Source: Brevibacterium moorei (GTDB lineage Bacteria > Actinomycetota > Actinomycetes > Actinomycetales > Brevibacteriaceae). From it: a DNA stretch of 64,000 bases. Below are positions 48,419 to 56,376 of the stretch, one piece after another. The DNA lies in contig NZ_JANIJX010000002.1 in NCBI RefSeq assembly GCF_024580735.1, positions 124,001-188,000 on the forward strand. Reading direction: 5' to 3'. Position numbers and translations under genes: made by a program. Position 1 is the stretch's first letter, and each line of letters opens with the position of its first letter. The notes under the pieces are model-generated. The model saw only the letters and a list, made by a program, of their open reading frames with translations. It made no database searches and had not been told where the DNA came from.

Positions 48419-48432
48419 CGTCCGGGTTATGC
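48413..48432. repeat. 7-6-7 palindrome, copy G
   Basis: GCGTGACGTCCGGGTTATGC overlaps the TGA of the immunity gene. Confidence 0.55.
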
Positions 48433-48512
48433 GCTACAGTTGTTCTTGATCGCGTTTGTGTCTGACCTAGCGTTGCGTGATTCTCTCCGGGTGGTTCTCG
48501 GGCTGGTGTGGG

Positions 48513-48547
48513 AGGCCCCCGTCTGATTCGTTCAGGCGGGGGCCTTT
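48513..48547 (+). terminator. Intrinsic terminator after the immunity gene
   Basis: A 13-bp stem (48513-48525 with 48533-48545, one T-G pair), loop attcgtt, ending in TTT. It closes the one-gene immunity unit. Confidence 0.75.
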
Positions 48548-48700
48548 CGCGTAGAATCAACCATGAGTGTGCCCTCCTTGAGGGTCCAGGCCCCGGGCTG
48601 CGAGTCATATCCGGCAAGATGTTCGCTCGCATTCCGGGGTTCTTTTGTGCCCGCCGCCGCCCTCCCACCAAACCGGCCCCCGGCTCCGCATGATGCGGGT

Positions 48701-50074
48701 ATGGGATATACAACGATCCCGGGTGTCCCCCTGATCCGTACGGGCACCTGGAATGCAAGCGTCGGCGGGACGCAGCCAGTCACGGCCGCGGACCTGAAGG
48801 CAATGGCCGATGCGGCGGCCGACAATACCCTGGACATGCCCGTGATCAAGATCGGGCACGTTGACCAGCGGTTCCCGGAGCTGGGGCAGGACGGTGAACC
48901 CGCCTACGGGCAGGTGGCCAACGTGCGGCTCTCCGACGACGGGCAGACTCTCCTGGGGGATTTCGTGAACGTCCCGGAGGAGCTGGCGGCGAAGGCGGAT
49001 TCCGCGTACCCGTACCGGTCGGCTGAGTTCCGATCCAACGTCACCCTGAAGGACGCTGCGGGTGAGGTGGTGCGGAAGTTCAAGAAGGTGCTGACCGCGG
49101 TTGCGCTGCTGGGCTCCACTCCCCCGGCCGTGAAGGGCCTCGGCACCGTTCACGCGGCCCTGTCCGACGGGACCGCACTGGACTCCGACGCCGGGGCCCT
49201 GGTGGCGTTCAAGTTGGGTGATCCCCTGTCCGCAGAACAGCTGCGGAAGGCACTGCTGGATGCCACGCCGGGCGCGGGAGAAGTCCTCGACTTCACCGAC
49301 ACCCTGTACTGGTACACGACCATTGACGGTGACCCGCTCACCGGGCAGCTGCGGTACATGCAGGGCACCTACACGGAATCGCAGGGCGTCGTGGAGGTCA
49401 CGGGCGAACCGGTGGAGGTGGAGGAAGACCCCGGCCGGTCGTTTGTGCCGAAGCAGCCCGGAACTCAAACCGCCAACGTCCCACCCGCCGCCCCCGCGGG
49501 CCCGCAAGCTCAGATCGACAACCTTTCAACAAGCGAAGGAGGAACGGGCATGGCAACTCTCGCTGACCTGTTCTCGGCCGTCGAAGTGGACCCGCCTGAG
49601 GGTGAGGACTACACGGCCATTGAAATCCCGGATGCGGCTGTGGAGGCCATTGCTCAGGCGTTCACCGACGTCAAGAACAGCGACGGTGAAGACGGGGAGA
49701 ACCCGGTGGCCGCGTCCGAGGCCCCCACCGGTTCCGTCCTGGTGTCCGAAGCGCAGTTCTCCGAACTCACCGCGTCCAATCAGTCCATGGCCACGCAGCT
49801 CGCTGAGCTGACTGCCGCGCGGGACGCTGACCGCCGTGACGGGATCATCAACACGGCCCTTTCTGAGGGCCGCCTACACCCGTCCGAGCGGGACGCCTGG
49901 CGCACCGCCCTGGACGACAACGAGGAGTCGATCACCACGCTGCTCTCCCAGCGTGCGCAGGTCGTCCCCGTGAACGAACTCGGGTCCGCTATCGCACCTG
50001 AGGTGTCCAGCATGTCCGAGGCCCGCGAGAAGGCCCTGGACGACTACGAAGCACAGATTTGGGGGGCCCGCTGA
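48701..50074 (+). CDS. Mu-I-like head protease with C-terminal scaffold
   Basis: A 457-aa protein. Residues 1-170 match Mu-like prophage I protein/protease (YTTIPGVPLIRTGTW, IKIGHVDQRFPELG with the catalytic His, YPYRSAEF with Ser). The C-terminal 174 residues (from MATLADLFSAVEV) form the scaffold, which is also made alone from an internal start. The start ATG 48701 matches family starts and the local GGGT-ATGG context; ATG 48563 would add 46 residues of low-quality sequence. Confidence 0.85.
   Translation: MGYTTIPGVPLIRTGTWNASVGGTQPVTAADLKAMADAAADNTLDMPVIKIGHVDQRFPELGQDGEPAYGQVANVRLSDDGQTLLGDFVNVPEELAAKADSAYPYRSAEFRSNVTLKDAAGEVVRKFKKVLTAVALLGSTPPAVKGLGTVHAALSDGTALDSDAGALVAFKLGDPLSAEQLRKALLDATPGAGEVLDFTDTLYWYTTIDGDPLTGQLRYMQGTYTESQGVVEVTGEPVEVEEDPGRSFVPKQPGTQTANVPPAAPAGPQAQIDNLSTSEGGTGMATLADLFSAVEVDPPEGEDYTAIEIPDAAVEAIAQAFTDVKNSDGEDGENPVAASEAPTGSVLVSEAQFSELTASNQSMATQLAELTAARDADRRDGIINTALSEGRLHPSERDAWRTALDDNEESITTLLSQRAQVVPVNELGSAIAPEVSSMSEAREKALDDYEAQIWGAR
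49550..50074 (+). CDS. Nested scaffold protein (internal start)
   Basis: An in-frame ATG at 49550 has a strong AAGGAGG site 8-10 bases upstream inside the protease gene. It would give a 174-aa acidic, coiled-coil scaffold, as in lambda C/Nu3 and Mu I/Z. It is drawn as a separate gene because the ribosome-binding site is strong. Confidence 0.75.
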   Translation: MATLADLFSAVEVDPPEGEDYTAIEIPDAAVEAIAQAFTDVKNSDGEDGENPVAASEAPTGSVLVSEAQFSELTASNQSMATQLAELTAARDADRRDGIINTALSEGRLHPSERDAWRTALDDNEESITTLLSQRAQVVPVNELGSAIAPEVSSMSEAREKALDDYEAQIWGAR

Positions 50075-50075
50075 T

Positions 50076-50447
50076 ATGGCTACTTCGCTGCATTACTTCA
50101 AGCCCGGCCAGGACATTACCGCGGTGGCTACCGCGGCCCTGACCGGAGCCACGTTCGTCAAGCTGGCGACCGGCGGCGTCTACAATGCGCCGCACATCGC
50201 CGCAGCCGGGGAGGACGACATCCCGTTCGGCGTGGTTGCCCGGGATGCGGAGAACGCGGAGCGCGTGCTGGTGCATACCGGCGGCGTTGTGCCCGTGACC
50301 GCTGGAGCCGCCGTTACGGCTGGTGCGCTCATCGGTGTAGGTGCGGACGGGAAGGCGGCTGTGGCCGCTGACCGTGCTACTGCTGTCGGCCAGGCCCTCG
50401 CGGATGCGGCGGCCGGTGAACCTGTCTCGGTCCTGCTGAGCATCTGA
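50076..50447 (+). CDS. Capsid cement/decoration protein (DUF2190-like)
   Basis: A 123-aa beta-rich protein (LHYFKPGQDITAVATAALTGATFV, VLVHTGGVVPVTAGAAVTAG) of the type that stabilises capsids. It starts one base after the protease stop and precedes the capsid gene. Confidence 0.8.
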   Translation: MATSLHYFKPGQDITAVATAALTGATFVKLATGGVYNAPHIAAAGEDDIPFGVVARDAENAERVLVHTGGVVPVTAGAAVTAGALIGVGADGKAAVAADRATAVGQALADAAAGEPVSVLLSI

Positions 50448-50461
50448 AAGGAACTACAACT

Positions 50462-51340
50462 GTGGTTAATTCGTTCTTTCCCCCCAAGTTGGCGCAGGCC
50501 GACATTGCCGCCCTGGTCGTCAACCCGACCCGCATCCAGTCGCGTCTGGAATCCCTGAACGAGGGCAAGTACATCATCGACTACCTGTTTGGGGCTTCCC
50601 CCGCTGACGGTGGTGCGATTGTGTTCGACCGGAATATCTCCAACCCGTACCTGGAGCGTGACGCGCAGGCAATCGACGCCGGGGCTGAGTTCCCGAAGCT
50701 GACCGATACCGATATTGAGCCGGGTCTGGCGCGCGTGCAGAAGTACGGCGGTGAAGTTGACATGTCGCTGGAGGCTATCCGCCGCAACGATCAGGCATAC
50801 TACACGAACAAGGTCACCCGCCTGGCGAACACTGTCGTGCGGAAGACCAACACGATTGCCGTGGCAACGCTGCTCGCGGACCCGCTGATCCCGTCGTATG
50901 CGTCGGGTACCGCGTGGACCGATGGTGCCGCGGACCCGCTGGCGGACCTGATGCGGGCGCAGTCCCTCGTGGACGACAACGACAACGGCTACCAGTCGAA
51001 TGTCGCGCTGATCAACCCGGAGGATGCGCTGCTGTTGAAGACCCGCAAGGACGTTCGTGACGCCCTGCCGCGGGAGACGAAGGAGCTGAGCCCGGTCTTG
51101 TCCCGCGACCTCTCCGGCCTGCTGGAGCTGGAGTGGATCAAGTCGCCTATGGTCACGAAGGGTACCGCGTGGATTGCTGACCGCAACTCGCTGGGTGTCG
51201 TCGGTGACGAGGAGGGCGGCCTGAAGGCGGACAGCTATGAGGAGAAGCACCGCCAGGTGCAGGTTCTTCAGGCGTGGCGCGCCTGCGTGCCCGTCGTTAC
51301 TGATCCGTTCTCGGCCGTGAAGATCACGGGCATTAGCTGA
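50462..51340 (+). CDS. Major capsid protein
   Basis: A 292-aa HK97-fold capsid protein by order and pattern (TRIQSRLESLNEGKYIIDYLF, FPKLTDTDIEPGLARVQKYGGEVDMSLEAI, ALINPEDALLLKTRKDVRDAL, a late P-loop-like turn). It follows protease, scaffold and cement genes. GTG start with AAAGGA upstream. It should be the most abundant virion protein. Confidence 0.87.
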   Translation: MVNSFFPPKLAQADIAALVVNPTRIQSRLESLNEGKYIIDYLFGASPADGGAIVFDRNISNPYLERDAQAIDAGAEFPKLTDTDIEPGLARVQKYGGEVDMSLEAIRRNDQAYYTNKVTRLANTVVRKTNTIAVATLLADPLIPSYASGTAWTDGAADPLADLMRAQSLVDDNDNGYQSNVALINPEDALLLKTRKDVRDALPRETKELSPVLSRDLSGLLELEWIKSPMVTKGTAWIADRNSLGVVGDEEGGLKADSYEEKHRQVQVLQAWRACVPVVTDPFSAVKITGIS

Positions 51341-51353
51341 TCGGAGGCGCGTT

Positions 51354-51578
51354 ATGGCAGGTCGTAGGAGCCCGGCTGAGAAGCCGGAAGCCAAGGTGGA
51401 AGCCCCTGCCGAGGCGGAGGCCCCGGAAGCGGCCCCAGTTCGGGCGCGGGTGACGGCAACGATGTACGGCCGGAAGGTCGGCGGGGTTGTCGTCCCGGCC
51501 CGGGAGGGTGACGTGATCGGCGTGACGCCGGAGGAGCTGGAGCGCGGGGCCCGTATCGGGGCTCTCGAAGAAGCCTGA
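51354..51578 (+). CDS. Small head protein with disordered N-terminus
   Basis: A 74-aa protein: Pro/Ala/Glu-rich first 30 residues and then a compact region (VRARVTATMYGRKVGGVVVP). Position suggests head completion. Confidence 0.65.
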   Translation: MAGRRSPAEKPEAKVEAPAEAEAPEAAPVRARVTATMYGRKVGGVVVPAREGDVIGVTPEELERGARIGALEEA

Positions 51579-51647
51579 AGGCAGCGTATTGGTGGCCCGG
51601 TCCTATTGCAGGGCCGGGCCACCGTCATATCAGAAAGGGTGGTGGCC

Positions 51648-52163
51648 GTGGTGGCGGGAACGCTGGCGGGGCAGACAGATTTCGGATGCAAGGTCACGGA
51701 CGTGCTGAACCTGAACATGACGGTGGCGGTGAAGATGCGTACCGGGGAGACGCAGCACGGTGGCCGGATTCGTGACGGTGAACGGTATGTGACGGAGCAA
51801 ATGGTGGAGGAGTGGATTGGGCAGGTGGCGTCCCGGGTGCGGGCGCGCCTGGCGCGGTTCCTGGACCTGCGCGACACCTCGCTGATCTTCGATTCCGTGG
51901 TGGCGTCCGGACGGGACGTGGTGGCCAACGGGGCCGGATCGTACCTGTATGCGGCCGCGGCCCCGGAGAAGGCCGCGATAGCGGACGGCACCGCGTATTC
52001 GGAGGTGTTGTGGCAGCGGTACCTGGACGGTCTGGAGGCGCTGGCGAAGGCACTGGAAGACTGGCTGGGTGATCATCCTGAGGACGGCGGGCGGCATTCG
52101 GGCGGGCGGCCGTCTGGCGGCCGGTTCCCCCGGCCCGCGATCCGCGACTACATGAGGTGGTAG
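51648..52163 (+). CDS. Head-tail connector-like protein
   Basis: A 171-aa protein (start GTG 51648, others nearby possible). Helical core: MVEEWIGQVASRVRARLARFLDLRDTSLI, typical of connector/adaptor proteins. The C-terminus is Gly/Arg-rich and disordered. Confidence 0.65.
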   Translation: MVAGTLAGQTDFGCKVTDVLNLNMTVAVKMRTGETQHGGRIRDGERYVTEQMVEEWIGQVASRVRARLARFLDLRDTSLIFDSVVASGRDVVANGAGSYLYAAAAPEKAAIADGTAYSEVLWQRYLDGLEALAKALEDWLGDHPEDGGRHSGGRPSGGRFPRPAIRDYMRW

Positions 52164-52166
52164 CCC

Positions 52167-52631
52167 GTGGTTCAAATGTTCACGGTTCGCGGTACGGGCA
52201 TCGAGGATATGAACCTCGAACTGTCCCGCATCAAGGGCCAACTGAAGAACGTTGACGGCTTCCTGACGAACCTCTCCAAGTGGATCGAGGAGCAGGAGGC
52301 GCAGCAGTTCAAGAAGGAGGGCGGGGCCTACCCGCCGAAGTGGGCGGCCCTGTCGAAGGAGTACGCCAAGTGGAAGGGCCAGCACTACCCGGGGAAGGGC
52401 ATTCTGGAGCGGACGGGCGACCTGAAGACGTCACTCACCACGTCGGGGTCCGGTATCCGTGCGGTCCACAATGGCACGCTGACGTTCGGCACGCTGGTGG
52501 AGTACGCGGCCTACCACCAGAACGGAACCAAGACGATGCCAGCCCGGCCGGTGCTGATCCGGACCGACAAGACGTTCAAGCGCGCTGTGGAGAAACAGTT
52601 GCAGCGGTGGATTTTGGAGCACAACCGATGA
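52167..52631 (+). CDS. Virion morphogenesis/tail-completion protein (Mu gpG / HK97 gp10-like)
   Basis: A 154-aa protein with YAAYHQNGTKTMPARPVLIRTDKTF and TRTGDLKTSL-type features of tail-completion proteins. GTG start. Confidence 0.75.
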   Translation: MVQMFTVRGTGIEDMNLELSRIKGQLKNVDGFLTNLSKWIEEQEAQQFKKEGGAYPPKWAALSKEYAKWKGQHYPGKGILERTGDLKTSLTTSGSGIRAVHNGTLTFGTLVEYAAYHQNGTKTMPARPVLIRTDKTFKRAVEKQLQRWILEHNR

Positions 52632-52643
52632 AAGGGGATCGTC

Positions 52644-53237
52644 ATGCTGGGTGCTGACACTGTGCTGAGAGCCGTGCAGGAACGGATGGAGGCCGCGCTG
52701 GTAGAGAAGATTGCCGGGCTGCGCAGGGCGTTTAAGCTCCCCGCGGATGAACTCCCCGACCCCGCTCCCGTCCTGGATGCGGAACCGGCCATTGAGTCTA
52801 TCGGGGATTGGCCGTGCGTGTTCTGCGCGTGGACGACGGTGGACCAGAAGGACGTTGACCTGCGGGCCCCGGAGTCCGGGGTGCTCACTGAGTCCTATGA
52901 GTTCAGGTACACGGTGCGCGTGTATGCGCTGGTGCGGCACACGTCCCGGCAGACGACTGAGCGGCAGGCCCGCCTGTATGAGCAGGCGGTGCGCGCGGTG
53001 GTGTTGGAGCGGCGGGATATTACCCCGGAGTGGATCACGACGGAGGAGACCATTGTGATTGATCCGACCCGTGTGTCCGCTGAACCGTGGGACGTGATGC
53101 CGGACGGGAACAACCGGTTCATCTCCGCCGTGTATGTGGAGTTCCCGATCACCGCGGACGAGCAGGTGGGGTCGCCGTTCCCGTCGATGGGTCGGGCGGC
53201 GGATATTCCGGTGGCTGCGGTGCCGTGGGAATCGTAA
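52644..53237 (+). CDS. Tail terminator/completion-like protein
   Basis: A 197-aa protein (EFRYTVRVYALVRH, VYVEFPITADEQ). The place between the completion and sheath genes suits a tail-terminator. No sequence motif is decisive. Confidence 0.6.
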   Translation: MLGADTVLRAVQERMEAALVEKIAGLRRAFKLPADELPDPAPVLDAEPAIESIGDWPCVFCAWTTVDQKDVDLRAPESGVLTESYEFRYTVRVYALVRHTSRQTTERQARLYEQAVRAVVLERRDITPEWITTEETIVIDPTRVSAEPWDVMPDGNNRFISAVYVEFPITADEQVGSPFPSMGRAADIPVAAVPWES

Positions 53238-53286
53238 ACGGCCGTCCTCCCACCCGGCCGCGGTTGGGTGCCCCATTGTGACGGGT

Positions 53287-53511
53287 ATGGAGTATCGAAA
53301 CCATGACATGCAGCCGCGTGTCTTCGACTCTGCCGGGCACACTGTGGACGGTCTGGGCACCTGCAAGGGTGACCCGGCCGATCCGCGGACCGCGCGGCTG
53401 ATCGAACGCGGTGTGCTGGCCCCGGTCGCCCCTGTGGCGGCTCCCGTCTCCAAGCCTGCGGCGTCCAAGCCGCGGGGGAAAACTCATGATCCCGAGGAGG
53501 ATGAAGCATGA
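53287..53511 (+). CDS. Small protein before the sheath gene
   Basis: A 74-aa protein with a disordered Pro/Ala/Lys-rich tail. Start ATG 53287 preferred (local GGGT-ATGG); GTG 53278 possible. Its stop overlaps the sheath ATG (ATGA). Confidence 0.6.
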   Translation: MEYRNHDMQPRVFDSAGHTVDGLGTCKGDPADPRTARLIERGVLAPVAPVAAPVSKPAASKPRGKTHDPEEDEA

Positions 53512-54968
53512 GCCGTGTAGGTGTACACGTCACTACGACCGCGCAGGCGGGCCGGGCTGGTACCGGTGTCGCGTCTGGCCGGTTCTTCCTGGCTGGTCTC
53601 GCTGAGCGCGGGCCCGCCAACACTCCCACCATTGTCCGTTCCGCGGCCGCGTTCGCTACGACGTTTGGCGGGCGGACTGCCTATAATTCGCCCCTGTATG
53701 ACACGATCCGATCCTTCTTCGAGGAGGGCGGAGGTGAGGCCGTGTTCGTGCGCGCGGTCGGTCCGGCCGCTACGACTGGCAACGCGGTCCTGAAGGACAA
53801 CGCTGACGCCGATACTGTCACCCTGACGGCCTCCAGCGCTGGCGCATGGTCCGCTGGCGTGTCCATCGTGGTGACGCAGGTGGGCGCTACCGCGTTCGCT
53901 CCCGCCCGCTCCCGCCTGACCGTGACCGGTCCGGCCGGGGTGGAGTCTTTCACGGAGGCGACCGTGCTGGAGCTGGTTGAGTCGATCAACCGCCGCTCCA
54001 AGTACCTCGTGGCTACCCCTGTTCCGGGTGATAACGGCCTGCCGTCCGCCACAATTGATCCCGTCGTACTGACTGCCGGTGATGACGACCGCGCGGCCGC
54101 TGGCGGCGCTGTCATCGCGGACGCCCTGGGCCAGATCGGAACCGAGTACGGGACCGGAGCCGTGGCCCTGCCCGGCCTGACCGCCGACACTGTGGGTGAC
54201 GTGCTGCTGAACCATGCGCAGCAGTTCAACCGGGTGGCGCTCATGGCGATGGACGTTGACACGCCGGTGTCCGAGGTGGAGGGTGCTGCCGCTGAGCTGG
54301 GCCAGCATCCGGCCGCGGACTATGGCGCGATCCTGTACCCGTGGGTGACGGTGCCGGATGGTTCCGCGTCCCGCCAGTGCCCGCCGGAGGGCTATGCGGC
54401 GGCGAAGCGTTCCGAAGCGCACGCGACCTACGGCCCCTGGCGTACCCCGGCGGGTGATTTCTCCACTGCCGACTGGCTGCTGGGCACCGTGGATAACGTC
54501 TCCCAGTCCCTCAACGAGGAGCTGGTGGACCAGAACGTCACCGGCATCATGACCGGCAACGGGAAGACCCGCCTGTACGGCTGGTGGAGCCTGTCGGAGA
54601 ACTCGGAGCACTTCGAGATGCTGACCGCGCGGGACACGCTGAACTACCTCACCGTGTCCTGCCAGCAGGCGTTGGAGGAGTTCGTGTTCGACACCATCGA
54701 CGGCCGCGGTCTCCTCACCGGGAAGATCGAGTCGGCGCTGGTGGGCGTCTTGGACCCCATCGCCCGCGGCAATGGCTTCTACCCCAGCTTTGACGCTGAG
54801 GGCAACGAGCTGGACCCCGGCTATCAGGTCACCGTGGACGACTCGCTGAACACCCCGGCGACCCTGGCGGAGAACAAGATCATGGCGCGTGTGGCTGTGC
54901 GCCTGTCCCCGACCGCCAACCTGATCGAACTCGAAATCGTCAAGGTTCCGTTCACCGCGGCCCTCTGA
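53508..54968 (+). CDS. Tail sheath protein
   Basis: A 486-aa contractile sheath protein. N-terminal VGVHVTTTAQAGRAGTG and RGPANTPTIVRSAAAFATTFG; C-terminal NGFYPSFDAEGNELDPGYQVTVDDSLNTPATLAENKI with GKTRLYGWWSLSENSEHFEML, as in phage sheath proteins. It fixes the phage as a myovirus. ATGA overlap with the preceding gene. Confidence 0.92.
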   Translation: MSRVGVHVTTTAQAGRAGTGVASGRFFLAGLAERGPANTPTIVRSAAAFATTFGGRTAYNSPLYDTIRSFFEEGGGEAVFVRAVGPAATTGNAVLKDNADADTVTLTASSAGAWSAGVSIVVTQVGATAFAPARSRLTVTGPAGVESFTEATVLELVESINRRSKYLVATPVPGDNGLPSATIDPVVLTAGDDDRAAAGGAVIADALGQIGTEYGTGAVALPGLTADTVGDVLLNHAQQFNRVALMAMDVDTPVSEVEGAAAELGQHPAADYGAILYPWVTVPDGSASRQCPPEGYAAAKRSEAHATYGPWRTPAGDFSTADWLLGTVDNVSQSLNEELVDQNVTGIMTGNGKTRLYGWWSLSENSEHFEMLTARDTLNYLTVSCQQALEEFVFDTIDGRGLLTGKIESALVGVLDPIARGNGFYPSFDAEGNELDPGYQVTVDDSLNTPATLAENKIMARVAVRLSPTANLIELEIVKVPFTAAL

Positions 54969-54990
54969 CCAGAAAGGAAGGTGAAAGACG

Positions 54991-55419
54991 ATGGCAACTG
55001 GCAAGGCGACCGCTCAGCGGTCTTTCATTACCACGCTCACCGGCGGCCCCGTCCCGGTGCCGGACACGTGGGCGAAGTTCTCCGGCGGCGACGTCGAAGC
55101 GGATTCGTCCGAGGTCTGGGAGGGTGGCGCGACCTACCCGGAACAGTTGGGCGGCCCGCCGAAGACGAACGATGTGGAGCTGGCGCGCCCGTACCGGGCG
55201 CAGCGCGATCAGCCGATCATCGACAAGCTGGTGAAGCTGGTCGGGTCGGCTACGTACACGATCAGCCGTCAGCCGACGGATGCGGACTTCGTGAAGGTTG
55301 GGAAGCCGACCACGTACCCGGATGCGCTGCTGAAGTCGATCAAGATTCCGGAGTCCGACGCCTCCAGTGGTGACGTCGCTGAGGTCACGTTTACGTTCGC
55401 AGTTCCGCGTTCGGCCTGA
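54991..55419 (+). CDS. Tail tube protein
   Basis: A 142-aa protein just after the sheath gene (FITTLTGGPVPVPDTWAKFSGGDVEADSSEVWEGG), predicted beta-rich. GAAAGGAAGGTG precedes the ATG. The place and length fit a myovirus tube protein. Confidence 0.82.
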   Translation: MATGKATAQRSFITTLTGGPVPVPDTWAKFSGGDVEADSSEVWEGGATYPEQLGGPPKTNDVELARPYRAQRDQPIIDKLVKLVGSATYTISRQPTDADFVKVGKPTTYPDALLKSIKIPESDASSGDVAEVTFTFAVPRSA

Positions 55420-55648
55420 CCCCTATAGACCGCCCGCCCGAGTCTCCCGGGCGGGCCTGTAGGGGGCCAATGGGCGTCTTGCCCACAACATCACAGCCTG
55501 TTGGTCCCCACCCCGTTACGGCCCCGCCGTGTGCGGGGGTGCGCTTTACTGCGTACCTCCCACCCGGCGGGGCCGTTCTGTCTGAACCTATCCGGTAGAG
55601 CCCCGACCGCATACGGGCGGGCGGGCACAACCCCAAGAGGAGACAGCT

Positions 55649-56188
55649 GTGGGGAACGACATGGAGAACATCACGTACGACGGTGACCAGCCGCAGGCGG
55701 AGACCGGTAGTGAGGTGCAGACGCTCGGCCTGGATTCGGCCCTGTCGCGGCTCAAGCGCGCGGTGGAGTCGAAGACGACGAACACGGTCACCTACGACGT
55801 GCCCGATGACGTGCTGGAGGGCGTGAACCTGGCACTGGAGTTCAACGCGAACATCAGCACGGCGGAGCTGGAGACGTGGCAGAAGCGGTCCCGGCGTAAG
55901 GGTTCGCGTCAGAAGGAAGACGTGGACTCGGGCAAGGTTGCCGCGCTGGCGCTGGTGGAGAAGTCCGTGGCCGTGTACATGGGCGGCAAGAAGCTGACCG
56001 ACGGCGACGGGGACGCGGTGACTCTCCGCTCGGAGGAAATGATGTCGCTGACCGGGGTCACGAATGCTGCGGATGGTGTCCGCGCGCTGCTGGGTGACGG
56101 CCTGGCCACGTCGTTCTCCGATGCCCTGGTGCAGGCCGCAGGGTACGGCTCGGAGGTTATCGCGGGAAACCCTATGTCCAGCAACTGA
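55649..56188 (+). CDS. Tail assembly chaperone G
   Basis: A 179-aa protein (LNLALEFNANISTAELETWQKRSRRKG) directly before the tape-measure gene. GTG start with GAGGAGA. It ends in a slippery site (56164-56170), after which a -1 shift makes a longer product. This is the classic G/GT arrangement. Confidence 0.82.
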   Translation: MGNDMENITYDGDQPQAETGSEVQTLGLDSALSRLKRAVESKTTNTVTYDVPDDVLEGVNLALEFNANISTAELETWQKRSRRKGSRQKEDVDSGKVAALALVEKSVAVYMGGKKLTDGDGDAVTLRSEEMMSLTGVTNAADGVRALLGDGLATSFSDALVQAAGYGSEVIAGNPMSSN

Positions 56189-56373
56189 TCCCCCTCCTCC
56201 AGGCGGAGGACGAGCTGCAAGCGGCCGCGCTGGTGTGCGAAGTGTTCAAGCTCGATCCCGCGATGGTCCTGGAGGAACCGGATCAGTTCAAGGTGGCGGC
56301 CCGTCTCGCTGCGGCCCTGTACGTGCAGGAGGAGAAGAAGCGGGCGGCCGACGAAATCGGCAAGAAGAAATGA
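55649..56373 (+). CDS. Tail assembly chaperone GT (frameshift product)
   Basis: A heptamer GGGAAAC at 56164-56170 is in X-XXY-YYZ register with the G frame. A -1 shift there enters the overlapping frame (CCC TAT GTC CAG), which stays open to TGA 56371-56373. The fused product would be about 241 aa: 174 from frame 0 plus 67. It is needed for tail-length control in phages of this kind. The overlapping frame ends just before the tape-measure start. Confidence 0.82.
56164..56170 (+). promoter_or_regulatory. Programmed -1 ribosomal frameshift site
   Basis: GGGAAAC in register G-GGA-AAC; both A-site and P-site tRNAs can re-pair after the slip. Confidence 0.82.
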
Positions 56374-56376
56374 GGG

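Noticed and set aside
48563-48700. 46-residue extension of the head protease
   Set aside because: Low-complexity Pro/Arg/Ala sequence; family proteins begin at the Met before YTTIPGVPLI.
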